This document shows, in pieces, positions 1 to 13,000 of a stretch of 64,000 nucleotides of DNA. A program made the translations under genes and the position numbers. Position 1 is the first letter of the stretch, and each line of letters opens with the position of its first letter. The DNA lies in assembly GCA_039654915.1 (NCBI GenBank), contig CM077597.1:88476001-88540000 (forward strand), in the 5' to 3' direction. The notes under the pieces are model-generated. The model saw only the letters and a program-made list of their open reading frames with translations, searched no databases and had not been told where the DNA came from. The stretch comes from Aquilaria yunnanensis. Lineage: Eukaryota; Streptophyta; Magnoliopsida; Malvales; Thymelaeaceae.

Positions 1-1778
1 ATTTATTCATCTCTTCATGCTCAAATTTGGCTTTTTATTTAATAAAATATTCAGCATAACATGCCAATTAAAAAGAAAAAAAAGACAGGCTTGCACGACA
101 CAAAGGTGTAGGGATAACTAGTTTGAGGATTTTTGGGTAAATCACACAAAAATTCAAAATTCTAAGGCTTGGTTGAAAATATTTTTTGCCCCTTTTATTA
201 TAAAAACCTATATTTTATCCCTTATGGTTACGGATGAACAAGTTTCTTAATTACAAATGTCTATCTTACATCAACTTTTCACATATTAATTTAATTAAAA
301 TTTACGGCATTTTTATTTCAATAAATCTAAATTTTTTTGATACCTAGAATCTCTACACTACAGCTTAGAAGTTTTTTAAAGGAGGGAAAATGGGGGAGAG
401 AAAGCTTGAACTCAGGACTAGCAGGTGGGGGAGGTCTATGTCTCTTACACTTGCTAGTTGACCTGACAGTGCGGGACAATAAATCTAAATTTTTTAAAGA
501 TAATTTGATGGTTAGTTAATAGTTGAAGTTATTAAATTTTCATCTATTTAAATCTAAAAGGTCTTTCTTTTTTTTTTTTCCCTTCAAGTGTCAATGATGG
601 CACAATTTTGAATTGAAGAGTGAAGTGTAGGTTTTTGGTAGACGAGGGTCAAACTATTACTTAACCTAAATCTTGAGTTTTGTTCAATTAATTCGTCCGG
701 CTTCGAGATTTAGTAGCCTAAAATACCATTTTATCCCTCAATTTTGCTTCGGCAGAAGATTTTATGTCTCATCTTAAAGAGAATAAAATCTTGGACTTTT
801 GGCTTGGTGCGTAAAAAGTAACATCCACCGAATAGAGAAACAAGTTTTGCCAAAGTTTCCCCTCTACAGTCCAGTAGTTTGAGTTTAATGTAGTTATTAA
901 GGGTTGTAGAAAATTAAGAGAGAGAAACTCTACAAACATCTCCCATCATCAGGGCGAGTAACTATTCGGTTGTGACTGAAAAAAACCAAATAATTGATTT
1001 TTTTTGTTTGTCTTTTAGTTATCAATATAAGATCTATTATTGGTTTTTAGATTATAAACGGATAACTCGTGTTTTTTTTTTATTTTTGGTTAGACGTTTC
1101 AGAAATTCGGTGACGAAAATAACTGAAATATATAGTTTATTGGATTATTTTATGTAATAGACCTTGATTGAAAACAGAGAAAAGAAAAGAATAGAAGCCA
1201 AAAAATTATTTGTATATGGATTATGCTCAAATCCTAAATTTATTTTTTATATAAATTATTAGGCCTGAAATTGAAAAAAGAAATAAAGAAAATGAATTCT
1301 GGATGAAAGCATAAATTCGATTAACCGAATTACAAACCGATAAATTATTATTTTTTTCCTATTCGCTTCTTAACATTCATGACCGAAAAGTAATATTTTT
1401 TTTTAAAATCCCGGTTTGGTTAAAATGGAAATAAGCGAATACCAACCCCTGCAAATCACATGACCAGAATCAACTACCTCTCGATATATACGAGGCAGGG
1501 GAGGGGTCTCGATCTTTCTTACGAGGATGATATAGTAATAAAGATATACCCTCAATACCTTTATTGCTAAGTATGTCATATGGTATGTCACGTTACATAT
1601 CTCATAAATTATACATTAAGCATAATATTTTTCACTTTTTATATAAATTCTAATTATTTTTTATAATTTCTCAAATGTAAATAAAATATATATTACATGA
1701 ATATTTTTTATATGAAAGAATAGAACAAATGGAGTATATACAATATATATATATATATATCATTTACAAAAAAAAAAT
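1..1778. other. AT-rich intergenic DNA, no gene recognised
   Basis: Only short ORFs without recognisable families and without plausible splice partners are present. The stretch holds homopolymer runs and a short (TA)n tract near 1742-1760. I see no gene, RNA gene or complete transposon. Confidence 0.6.
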
Positions 1779-1780
1779 TA

Positions 1781-2015
1781 TTCCCTCCGTTTCACACAAA
1801 TTGACCATTTTATTCACAACAATTAATTTATAATTTTATTTTTAAAAAAATTTATTATAAAAATATAAATATTTTATATGAAAGTGAAACTTTAAAGATT
1901 ATAGTTTATAAACATTAGTTTTAAGATTTTTTTTAATACATATTAATATGAATACGTTTAAGTTAAACTTTAGTAAAAAATGGTAAAATGGTCAATTAAT
2001 ACAAAACGGATGAAG
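1781..2015. mobile_element. Stowaway-like MITE (Tc1/mariner type), copy A
   Basis: The left end reads TTCCCTCCGTTTCAC and the right end, read inverted, CTTCATCCGTTTTG, each bordered by TA. The CCTCCGTT-type terminus and TA target site are known for plant Stowaway elements. The interior matches the element at 20927-21162 along most of its length (shared ACAATTAATTTAT and AAACTTTA blocks), and the two are 235 and 236 bp long, so they belong to one family. No coding capacity. Confidence 0.75.
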
Positions 2016-2017
2016 TA

Positions 2018-3478
2018 ATTTATTGATACATAAGAAAAAAAACCTTATATTTTTTCATTTTTGTCACTTTATATATAGTACTTTGATGCAAACTGCTAAA
2101 AAGCAAACTACCTTACCAATATGTGATAAACTCCATACAGCAGTACATACCGTGCAAAACCTTGCAAAATACAGTAGTAAATTGACAAAATATAGATAAA
2201 AATTATTCAGTATGTGAAATACTATAAAATATCAAGTAAAGAAACAACAAAGTGTAAAATTTTTTGTACTGCATATCATATATCCGTGGTAAACAAAATT
2301 TCATGTGAAATATAGTGGAATTAAAAACTATGCTTAAATGAGGCTTCTGCCCCAAAACTTGATACTTTCACTACATTAGGTGTTTTTTTTTTTTAACCTA
2401 TCGAGCCTAACATTTGTCGTACTACTATTTTCCATCTCTGAATCAGGTAAAAAGAAAAGGAAAAATTTACCGAGAAGAAACGGTAATTGACGGAGGAAAG
2501 GGAGAGTTATTACCTGTCCGTGCCACAGCCAATTCGGAGTTACTGAGGCAGTCATGCATGAGGGTGGGCAAAGAAAGGTTTTCGGGTTACGGCTTTTTGA
2601 CTGCAATAGCAACCGTTATATGCTTCTACTCTTAACCAATCCTAAACCTGTCACCTTATCTGACCAAACTACCCCTTCCCTCACTTAACCTTGGTCCCTG
2701 TAAATTCCTGGTTGGGTCTGGTCAGGTAGGGGTTTTAATTGCAATCATGAGCTCAACCAGTAATTGCTTGGCCTTTTGCATGACATAGCTTCCATGCAAG
2801 TGGCCACCAAGGGGGCCCAATTTGGAAATCATCCAAGGTTTTGCTTCTGATTAAGGGCAAAGCAAGAAACAAGTTGAAAGTATTAATTTTGTATATATAT
2901 CTTCAATTTTTTCCTTGTTGTTGCTTATAATTCTTGTTTACATGTATTAGGTAATTAAACTAATGGTAGTTGACAAGTATAATTTGAGGTTTAGTGAAGT
3001 TTTAAACTCCCACATTCATGTAACTTAGGAAAATTTTGAGGATCAGATGGTAAGTTGGAAGACATGTATATATAATTATATTCATGTTGATTCTATTGAG
3101 TTGAATTAAGTTAAAATTGATTGGTTCATATTTATAAACTAGTTTGTGTAAGTTCAAATATATGATTTCTTAATATTTTTTATTTATATATTTAACTGTC
3201 TATAAATATTGTTTATTATTACAAACATGGCGTAATTTTGTTTAGTTAGTTTTCCAAATTTAATATACATCAATATACAATAGTTTCCTTTTCGGGTTTT
3301 GAGAAAACAGACATAATCTCTCTAGACATATATGTACTCTCAAGTTTCAACCCTATATATATTGTACAGATACTTCTGAGTAATAAACAGAAAAATAAAG
3401 AGTTGTTGTTAAATATAATTCTTGAATTGTGCATCATAATTCTTGAGGCGGTGGAGTTGGACTACAAGCAAATATGTA
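2018..3478. other. intergenic DNA, no gene recognised
   Basis: AT-rich sequence with a somewhat less AT-rich block at about 2410-2880. Short ORFs on both strands of that block match no family I know and look accidental. No promoter or RNA gene is evident. Confidence 0.5.
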
Positions 3479-3486
3479 TAAAGCAT

Positions 3487-4198
3487 TAGGGGTGAGCATG
3501 GGTCGGGTTGGTTTGGTTTTATAGTGGAATCGAACCAACCTGAAATGGCCTCGGTTCCAAAATTTTTCTACCCAACCCAGAATCGAGGACCGAACAAAAC
3601 CAAAACCATGGTTCTGGGTTTCTCGGTTCTGGTTCTCGGGTTTTTCGGTTTATATCATATACCTATAACAACACCAAAATTCAATAAATCTACATCCATA
3701 ATCAATTTTATGACATATTTAACATAATATATAATTAAATTAATATTTAAATATATGTACTTAGATACATTCAAAAGAGTTTAAAATGTTGTTCTTACAA
3801 AAACAGTTCAAAAGAGTTGCTTGTGGGGTATCTTTTATCTCAATTAGTTTACTTCATTCCAGTAATTCCAATATTGGTATGACATTCAATATGAAAAATT
3901 GAGCCTTTGAGACCATCTTCTTCAATATCAAAACCTAAAATATGTTGATGTCATAAATTTTTAATTTTGCATGACTCAAATGAAAAAAATATCATAATTG
4001 TGTCGTAAAGAGTAGTCTAGAATGAAAGATCGAAAGCAAAATGACTTAGAAGTGGTGGGTCTATGAAGCAAAGTGATTTAAGTAAATATGGAGAAATTTC
4101 GTAAATGATCCCACAACTTTCATACTGTTTCAATTTGGAACATCAGTTTAAGAGTTTAATATAAAAACACAAAATAACCATCATAATACTTCAAAGAA

Positions 4199-4245
<47 letters not shown>

Positions 4246-4473
4246 GATATATTAGTAATACTATAATTTTTATTATATAATTATATATATATCTCGGGTT
4301 CGGTTCCACCTCGAGTTGGTTCCATATGGAACCAGAACCAACCCAAAAACCGTCGGTTCTCCTATATGTGGAACCAACCGGAGAACCATGATCAATTTTT
4401 ACCCAACCCAACCCAACCCAATGGAGGTGGTTCGGTTTCGGTTTCGGGTTTATCCAACCCATGCTCACCCCTA
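3487..4473. mobile_element. non-autonomous hAT element 1 (987 bp)
   Basis: The ends are a perfect 17-bp terminal inverted repeat, TAGGGGTGAGCATGGGT, followed by related GGTT-rich sequence. Flanking 8-bp target duplications are TAAAGCAT (3479-3486) and TAAAACAT (4474-4481), 7 of 8 identical. An 8-bp duplication with a TAGGG-type end is the hallmark of hAT elements. No transposase is encoded. The interior carries GGTTC-rich motifs near both ends and a TG microsatellite. The right end lies about 300 bp upstream of the DUF538 start codon, so it may contribute to or disrupt that promoter. Confidence 0.85.
4202..4242. repeat. (TG)n microsatellite
   Basis: About 20 uninterrupted TG units inside hAT element 1. 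Likely length-polymorphic. Confidence 0.95.
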
Positions 4474-4773
4474 TAAAACATAAAAGGAACAAAGCACCAA
4501 AACTCTCCCCTAAAATATACAAATGTACTAGCTAAACTAATACATCAATAATCAACCCGAGATCCAATTAAAGCGAATTAGTTGATACACTACAAAAGAA
4601 TAATTAACACTAACCCACAATTAATCAAACAGATTCAAACCTTCCCCTGGCCCCAGTCACCAACCAAGGGCAAAACAGTCATTTCAATTACAAACCGGGA
4701 GCACCTTTTCCTTTAACCACTCTTCCTTTCAACTTTTCAATTGCCTTCCTCCTCCCTGAGTCCCCTCAGCTGT

Positions 4774-5492
4774 ATGCCACAAAGCTTCATGGCACCTTTA
4801 AACCACAAACCCAAAAATTTCTTCTTCATCCCAATCAAAACAGTTTTCTTCTTCTTCACCTTTCTCTCTCTTGTTTCTCTCTCCCCCTCTGCTTCGAACA
4901 TCCATGACCTCCTCCTCTCTAGGGGCCTCCCGGCGGGGCTGCTCCCAAAGAAGGTGAAGTCCTACAGCTTCTCTGCCATTGATGGGAGCCTAGAGGTTCT
5001 CCTGGAGGGTCCATGTCTTGCCAAGTACGAGAACAGGGTGTTCTTTGAGAGTGTTGTGAGAGCTAATCTCAGCTATGGGAGCCTCACAGCTGTGGAGGGT
5101 CTGTCCCAGGAAGAGCTCTTCCTCTGGCTCCCTGTTAAGGACATAATTGTTGATGACCCCAAATCTGGTCTCATCTTGTTTGATATTGGTGTTGCCCATA
5201 AACAACTCTCCCTATCCCTCTTTGAAGACCCCCCAGATTGCAAGCCTCAAGGTAAATGTAAATAATTGGAATTTCATTTCATTTCTTTCAGGAAAAATAT
5301 CATTTAAAAGAAATAGATGAACACTACGAATTTCATTTTTTTTATTTTTTGTGATGGTTTGATGATTTTTTAGTGACGGGTTGTTTTTTGTGATGTTTCT
5401 TATTTTAGTGACTGATTAGAAAGAGTTTTAATTTTGCAGGTGGATTGGAGAGGCATGTGAGGAAAGAGAGAGGGTTTGAGGCTCTGAGATAG
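4774..5492 (+). CDS. DUF538 family protein (secreted or membrane-anchored)
   Basis: Two exons, 4774-5251 and 5440-5492, joined through a 188-bp GT-AG intron (donor G|GTAAAT, acceptor TTTTGCAG) give 176 aa and end in TAG. The N-terminus has a hydrophobic segment at residues 16-37 (FFFIPIKTVFFFFTFLSLV), probably a signal peptide cut near SPSAS. The rest is a DUF538 domain: the HDLLLSRGLPAGLLP start, an LSYGSLTAVEGL core and a C-terminal ERHVRKERGFEALR tail supplied only by exon 2. Read without splicing the frame stops early at 5265 and lacks that tail, which supports the intron. ATG 4774 is the first in frame; ATG 4789 is an alternative. DUF538 proteins are plant-specific, with stress links reported for some, but the molecular function is not established. 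The family call is firm; the function is unknown. Confidence 0.9.
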
Positions 5493-5711
5493 ACAAGAAG
5501 AAGAAGGAGAAGGGAGATGCCAAAACTGTGTGTTGGGCATTTTCATTTTCTGATGATGTGTTGATTAAGGATTTGATTAGTGTTTCTAAATGGAGTTAAA
5601 TATGAGTAATTAGGTGGGGGCTTAGGTTTTATTAGGTCTGGGGCTTAGGATATCAGTTTGAAAAGGATTTGAAATTTTCTGGTTTAGTAAATCTTTTATA
5701 TACATACATGC

Positions 5712-5749
<38 letters not shown>

Positions 5750-8299
5750 CCTAATTAATTAAAAAATATATGATCTAATGAAAGTATATAATCTAGCTAG
5801 CTAACCTCTTGTTCTAACCTCTTGTTCATAATCATTTCATTTCTGTTTCAATCCTATTTCGAGATAAAGATTTTGATTAGCATCTAAGCAATGGATTAGA
5901 TTCTCCTTATCCCAACAACGAAGCATATTTATCCCATATTAAATTGTTTCTATTAGAATTTTCACAATGTGAATTTTTTTTTGTTTTCAAGTATTTGATT
6001 TTCGCACCAAGTACTTAATTACCTAAATTCCCTACTTCTGTAGTTTATACTTTTTACATGCTTCTATTGCACGTCTATTTTACATTACATGTTTATATTC
6101 TCGCAATGTTTTTGGTTCTTTAGTTTTAAGAGAATAGTTTTAATTTTTATTCTAGCAAAAATAAGTATACTATTCAAAATAATAATATTTCGTATTTCTT
6201 AAAATACGTAGTTTTTCTTGAATAGTGATATAAGATTATTAATACACGCCCTAAATATCCCCTGTGAAATAAAATTCACACCCTAAATAGAAATACATTA
6301 TACATAAAAAGTTTATGTAAATAAACTCACGAAATCAATATTTAAGAGGAGCTAATTAAGGAAGTTTGATATTTGTTACGTCGTTAAAAAAAATAAAAAA
6401 CTGTAGAAAATAATAATAGTCAACATTAGAAGATTAAGAAAATTGTCCAAAAAATAGCAGACTTCACATATCCTTTGTAACCAGTGTTTTTTAAGGAATA
6501 TATATCCATGTTAAAATTGGAACGATTAATTACATAAATCTATTTCTAAAACATTTATATGCACGTAATTCCCTTTTTAAAAAATTATTGTTTTTATGAT
6601 ATATTAAAATTCTTTTAGATATCAAAGTTATATTACAGTCCACAATATATGAAGATAAGATGTAATCCATAGAATATATATTTTCATCTAGTCAATGTGT
6701 TTACTTGGTTTTTCTATTAACTAAGCAAAAACTATGACCCAAGCCGGCTATACGCAAGTACTTTGAAGTCACTTAACTTAATAGTCGGCAATTAATTTGG
6801 GTAATAAACCCGGAGGGATTAATTTTTTTAATGGACCCAATTAGTCTATAATTTTTGTTAGTGAACAGTGGCACAAATTAATTAATAGTATACTAGTACT
6901 ACTTTGTTTCTTTGTGTCTTTCTTTTTTTAATATAAGATAAAGGTGAGGGAAAGTGGGAAATTGAAATGGGATCTCTGGATGATAACAATAAGCTTTAAT
7001 CACTAGAGTAAGATTTTTATTGTTAATAGATAAATTATTAAAACCCATGAAATTTGGTTAAAAGTAATGTTTGACACATTTTGCTTAAAAAATTACACTT
7101 TGCCCCTAAATAAGTAAATCTGAGCACTTTTCTTTTGTCTGTTATTTTCTACATTAAAATTTTTAAATTCTAATTTAAACTATCCAATAATCTATTTCCA
7201 TTAAATTTAAATTAGCCAATAATGATTTAGATTTACTGAGTGAACTATCAATTGTTTTTCCTATTTAAATTGAGAAAAATAGTTTGCTTTCTTACTACTG
7301 TTAATGGCAGTATAACTCAGAGGACTAATGTGTAGCTTTTCAAAATAAAGTAGGCGGCCTGTATTTCTTTTAAATTTCAGGAAAACATTGTAAATAGCCC
7401 TAAATTTATAGTACTCCGTTTACTTTAATAACCTGCGTTTATGAAAAAGAAACGGGAAATAATCAATAACCAGCGGGAAAAGACAGTCTTCACGGCCGAA
7501 ATTAAGCTGTCGTGCAGGCCAGAAAAGGCATCATATACATCAATCGATTGGTTGGCAACCTGTGCTTTGTGTTTTTCACATATTTTTAGTCTAAGGCCTT
7601 TTAATCATCATATTATCTCGGCAGCATATTATTTCAGCTCATGAAATTGTTATTTTGCTTCTCTCTTTCTCTAATCTTCTCTTCCTAACTCTCTATATAT
7701 AAAAAGAGGAGAGGAGAGGAGCGAATAAGCAAATATTAAGAATAAAAATTTTTTTCATGTTAATGACGTAATAAAAAGTTAAAAAAGGCTAAAGGTGAAT
7801 GCATCTTTATGTTGACAAGAAAACTAAAATATTTGTGGCGCCATAAAATAAAATATATGTAACTTTTTACAATTACGCGGGAAAAGTGGGGCCAATGATA
7901 AGAGTGTATGAAAAACCTTGAAACTGTGTCGCGTTTGTGGGGCCCGGAGAAGAAGCCAATCGATATGATAACAAATTATGAACATAGAAAAGGGCAGGGG
8001 AGGGGAGGCCTTTTTCTTTTCTGCTGGTTTGCACTTTTGTTTTTGCTGCCCTCGCTCCTCGCCCTCTGGTTTTTTTGGGTTTCTTTTGGCATGAAATCGA
8101 TCATCCCTGCATGTTTGAATATTGAAGCTTCGCCCCCACCCACTTTCCACTTTGGTCAAATTTGTACGCTTTCAGGCCCTTTATTTACTTATGGAAATTT
8201 CAAGCGGTTGGTTGGCTAACTTTATTGATAAAATTTCCAATCTTGAAACCAACAGTTATTGAATTGTTGATCATACAAACACATAAAGGTTAAATAACA
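5493..8299. other. intergenic DNA with a TA-rich microsatellite
   Basis: AT-rich sequence with a CATA/TA microsatellite at 5701-5749. ORFs near 7.4-8.2 kb occur on both strands of one GC-richer patch, match no family and lack splice context. No gene supported. Confidence 0.5.
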
Positions 8300-8307
8300 C
8301 TTTTTCC

Positions 8308-9061
8308 TAGGGCTGTTGCTTTCGGGTTTTAGGTTGGGTTTGAGCCCATAAGTAGTTGTCATTTTTAGGCCTGAACTTGAACCAATTAAACTCGAAAATA
8401 ATCAATTAGGGTTGGGTTTAAACTTCCTTCACCGGACTGTCACTTCGTCTCTAATGACCCTCCCTCAGACCACCGCTTTGTCTCTGATTGACGAACCAAA
8501 GCAGACAAGGATGAACAAAAGTTACGGAACTAGAGCAGAGCAGGTGAAGATGAACCCGAATCTTTCTACTCACTTTTGTCTTGGTAAGGGCAAGCGACTA
8601 AGGGCGAGGGAAGGAGGACGACAGGCGATGTGAGGGAGATACAAGGCCTGTGAGGGAGGATGGCTGGTGGCGTGAGGGCCGAGAGGCTAGGGAGGTGAGG
8701 CTGTAGTCGAGTAGAACTTCTGGAGGCGAGGCGATAGTCAAGTAGAACTCCCGGTGGAGGCTAGGGAGGGGCTAAAGGGCAGAGGCAATGAGGAGGGTGA
8801 GGTTCAAATAGGATTAGGGATAAATAGTTCATAGTTATATGTTGGACCTAGGATTGCCTAGTCCTAGGAATTGAGAAGGGAATATTAATTTCGGGTCAAT
8901 TCGGGTTAGACCCAAACCAATTGATTTTTACCTCTTTAGAGCAGGTTGAGTTCACATTAACTCGAATGACACTTTTTCTACTCACTGACCCAACTCTAAC
9001 CTAATATTTATGGTTAGGTTTTGGGTTGACTTTAGGTTTGGTTAAAATGCTTACACCACTA
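8308..9061. mobile_element. non-autonomous hAT element 2 (754 bp)
   Basis: The left end is TAGGGCTGTTGC and the right end inverted is TAGTGGTGTAAGC, so the inverted repeat is short and decayed. The flanks carry near-identical 8-mers, CTTTTTCC (8300-8307) and CTTTTGCC (9062-9069), 7 of 8 matching, as expected for a hAT insertion. Both sides hold repeated GGGTTGGGTTT-like motifs. No transposase is present. This is the most degraded of the five hAT elements. Confidence 0.65.
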
Positions 9062-10053
9062 CTTTTGCCCTTAAAGTCATATACTCTTTCATTCTATAAA
9101 GGATGATACACTTGTCAAGCACAGAAATTATTGAAATATTAATACTTCATGCATCCTAGATTCTCTGTGACAATTACCATTTTAAGTCGTACAAAATCCT
9201 TGCAACAATTATATATTTAGCACATGTAAAAAGCGAATGGTAATAGCGAAAACAACATAAATTTTTTCCTTTGTCAAGTCAAACTCAAATGTTTCAACGA
9301 ACATGAGATGAAATAACTATTTATCAATTTAATTTAAAATTTTATGCCAATCACGGACTATGTAAAGCACGGGGAAAAGGAATTGTTTCCAAACCTGGCC
9401 CCTGGGTGTGAATGTATACCTAGTACCAAGTACCAATCCTCAAGGGAAAAAGAGTAAGTGGCCCAAAAGTTTCAGCCGTTTGGTGAACACCACTTTTTTA
9501 GAAAAATAAAACGATTGATAAAATAACACATCAGTGAAATGTGTTTAAGATAACTTTGGCATCACCCACAGATACAAGTTAAAAGTTGAAATGATAGAGC
9601 TGGAAACAACCCATCTAAGAAGTTGAGTGAGGTTTTTGACCTTTATAGACTTAAATCCTAGCCTGATGCACTTTATAGGTGGCTAAATATCACTTGCATA
9701 TGTCATGTCGAAGTTAGAAATGTCCAAGCCCTTCGGTCCTGTCTCGCAAATGCTGCCATGCAACAGACACAGTGGAAGTAAGAGAATGGGGCAAAAAGGA
9801 GTCAGTCTCCAGTAAGTAAATAACTTACCCTTGTTATAGATTATCACAGTTGATTGCCTCGTGCAGTTTATTCTCGTTATAATTGTTCCCATAAAATACA
9901 GAAAAGGCAATTATACAACACAAGGAAATCTGCAAAACTTGAGCAGCCCCAAGAGACCTTTCGGATATGGAAGACCGGCAGACCAAACTCTGCGAGTGTA
10001 TTACTCATGGTTCCTCGGATGGAAGCCGCCATTGTTATCATCATGTTTCCAAG

Positions 10054-13000
10054 TTAACCATTGCTACTAACGTACATGATATCATCCTTCTCTATGTGCA
10101 TCTTTCCTTTGTCTCTCCTGCTATTTGTCTGCCCCTGTTCGGGTTGGCCTCGCTGGAGAAATGCCAGTTTTTTACAAAAAAACATCAGCCTCTCTGACTG
10201 TCATCAAACATCAAAAGCAGGCAAACAGAAGAGGTACCTTCTTTAAGACAAATGCTAAGTACAAGTAAGCTGCTTCCCATTCATCGGGTGAGAGTGTGCC
10301 TGGGAGCAGATGTGCAAAACCCCGTTAACAAAATACTAGTCTGTTATGTTAATTCTTATTTAATTTGGCAACAGATGGCTTAATATGCAGTTCAGCTGAC
10401 CCTTTATCCAAATTCCAGATGAAGCTTAGCTCAAGAACTGCCGAAATTTAGGCAATGGACCTGGGCAGTTGGATGTGTGGGGCCCACGGTGGGGCCTACA
10501 CATACAATGTTCCAGATCCTGATGTTATTTTCTGGGCCCAACATATCTAACGGACCAGATCCATCACAGACCATGACGGTCTATTATGATTTAATTTCCC
10601 CAAATTTATTGACTGATATAGGTAACACCTAGTGAAGAAGATAGCAAGTGCAATACTCACTCCGGTCTTGGTTACCGTCACCCAATGCTCCAAGCCGCCT
10701 CATCAGCTCTACATATTCTGGCTGTTTTAAGTAGTTATGAACAAATTCGTGGGAGTTCTTCACAAAAACTAACTCAAGATCATACTGCAAAGTCACGAAA
10801 CATTATGTAAATGAATACAAGTTTAATCAGATCACTGCAAACATTTACTAACATTCCAATGTCCATGAATGTGGAAGGCAGAAAGAGCTGAGCGCCGTTT
10901 GGACACTTCAGAAAACAAGGTTTTTGTACCCAACGCTGCAGACTAGACACTAGAATCCCAACTTCCATAGGAAGTGGTATATCTATAAACAGGAATAATA
11001 CCTCTTCAGCTAATGACTTGAAGACATGGAATGGGACAATCCATTCAGGGCAATCAACAGCATCCTGCAACATCAAGATAACTGTAAAACATAAATAAGC
11101 GAACATGACTGCTCATACATGGAAACGGCTGCCAAACAAACTTTTTACAATGTGAAATCACTATAGCATATGTATGAACCAATTTTGGCAAGGAAAACTA
11201 GATGACCAACATACCTCCAAATGAAACTTGTACTTGATGCCAAATGGCCTAGAAGATGGAAATTTCTGATAGGTTTGACAAGTGTTAGTCTGAATTCAGA
11301 ATCAAACCAAAGGTTGAATGACGTACTTATTCTAGATAGAGCAACAAGATACAGGAATGATGCACCTTGTCAGAATGTTCCTCATCAAAACGTATCCAGT
11401 AAACACTGTTGCCAAACGCTAATCCTTCAGCTGCATTTTCAAATCAAAAAGTAACTTCCCCACTGAAGAACATCAATATACATGGATGAACAGTCTGGTT
11501 TTACCATTAGAAAGGAAAAAGGCCTTCCTACTCTCACATAACATTGCCATTAAAGTTTGCAAGGCACATCCTAACCCTTCATTGCAAGAAATCTAGAGGT
11601 GATACAACTCAACAATCACCAGGCATTCAGAAACGGTATCATATTTTAGTTTTTCAAACAGGCCACATGTCATTTATGCTGGAAATCTATACTGGTCATA
11701 TTAGTTGAGTGATTAGTCATACTTAATTTCAACAATTTGTCCGCTTAAATTCAAATAGATGTATTCAGATATTTTGGGGGAAACAAAAAAACCTTCTCTA
11801 AGCTTTTTTACAATCACATTAGCATCTGGCATTGTCCCAATGAATGTTCCTCCAGGACGAAGTAAAGCGGATACATTGGCCAGAGCTCGCCGTGCACGTG
11901 CCTCTGTAGACCAGGAGTAGTGCATGGCAAACTGCAAAACTCAAAAGTATCAGCAATATGACCAGATTTTTTTTATCTAAACAAACTGCATGGTTACCTT
12001 CATTATACTAAAATGATTCTTCTAGAACTCCTTTTTATTTTTCATTATGACCAAGTTCTAAAAAACGATGTTAAAAAGAATAAACCAAAAAAAACACTCA
12101 CAAGACTCAATTCACACAAGAGTTATAGGTAAATTTCATGTCATGTTAGCCACACAACAATTTCCTACAGAATGGATGATAGGGTTGACAGTTTAAGCTT
12201 CACCCAGTGAGAGAACCAATTTCATACAAATGATATTCAAATATTATCAATCACTTAATCAAGACTGTAGGAACCAACGTAATAAGGACAGCATCTTTCC
12301 ACCAATTCTTCAAGTCACATCATGGCATGACCTTGGAAACATCTTAGTTACTTTAGATAAGATTTTCTTTTTCATTTTTCGTGAAGATTTCTTTTTTTTT
12401 TTTTCCTGAAAAGACAAAAGGGTAATCAAGATATGGACTGGACATAGAGCTAAGCTTGGCCTGGTAGCCCCTTACAGCGACAGATCATTACTTACCTAGG
12501 ATAAGAAGGGAGAAGTGATTTTGGAATAGTGATGGGAACAGTGATGTTATCACTGGCTATGATTATCCAACAGCTCAAGTATGAACTACTGCATGTTTGA
12601 CGCCAAAAAAACAAGGGACCTTGCATTTTTTTATCTCTTCTGCACTTGCCATTTTACCTTTATTAGCAGTACTACCTGTAAATACTCCACCAGCATGATT
12701 CATCATGCTCAAACATTATCCAATAGCCAATAGTTCGGTCTCAGTTCATACTATTTCATAACATCTGACCTCAACTTACAAGTTACAACAACAAAACTTT
12801 TACAATTAATTCCACGATGACTGAATTACACTATGAAACTCACCTGGCAACTGCAGATATCAAAAGGCGCATCATCCATCAAAACTTTGTCCAGCCGCAC
12901 CTGAAATATATACATTAAGAAAAATAATTCTAGCATGACAGCACATTACTCGTAACAGTAATAAAGCAGCTTGAATTGATGTCACTTGATCTTAGGTGTG

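Noticed and set aside
7410..7440. TACTCCGTTTACTTTAATAAC, resembling a Stowaway end
   Set aside because: No matching inverted end could be paired within a plausible distance.
9854..10246. Overlapping plus-strand ORFs
   Set aside because: They are antisense to the last two exons and 3' UTR of the cap methyltransferase gene.
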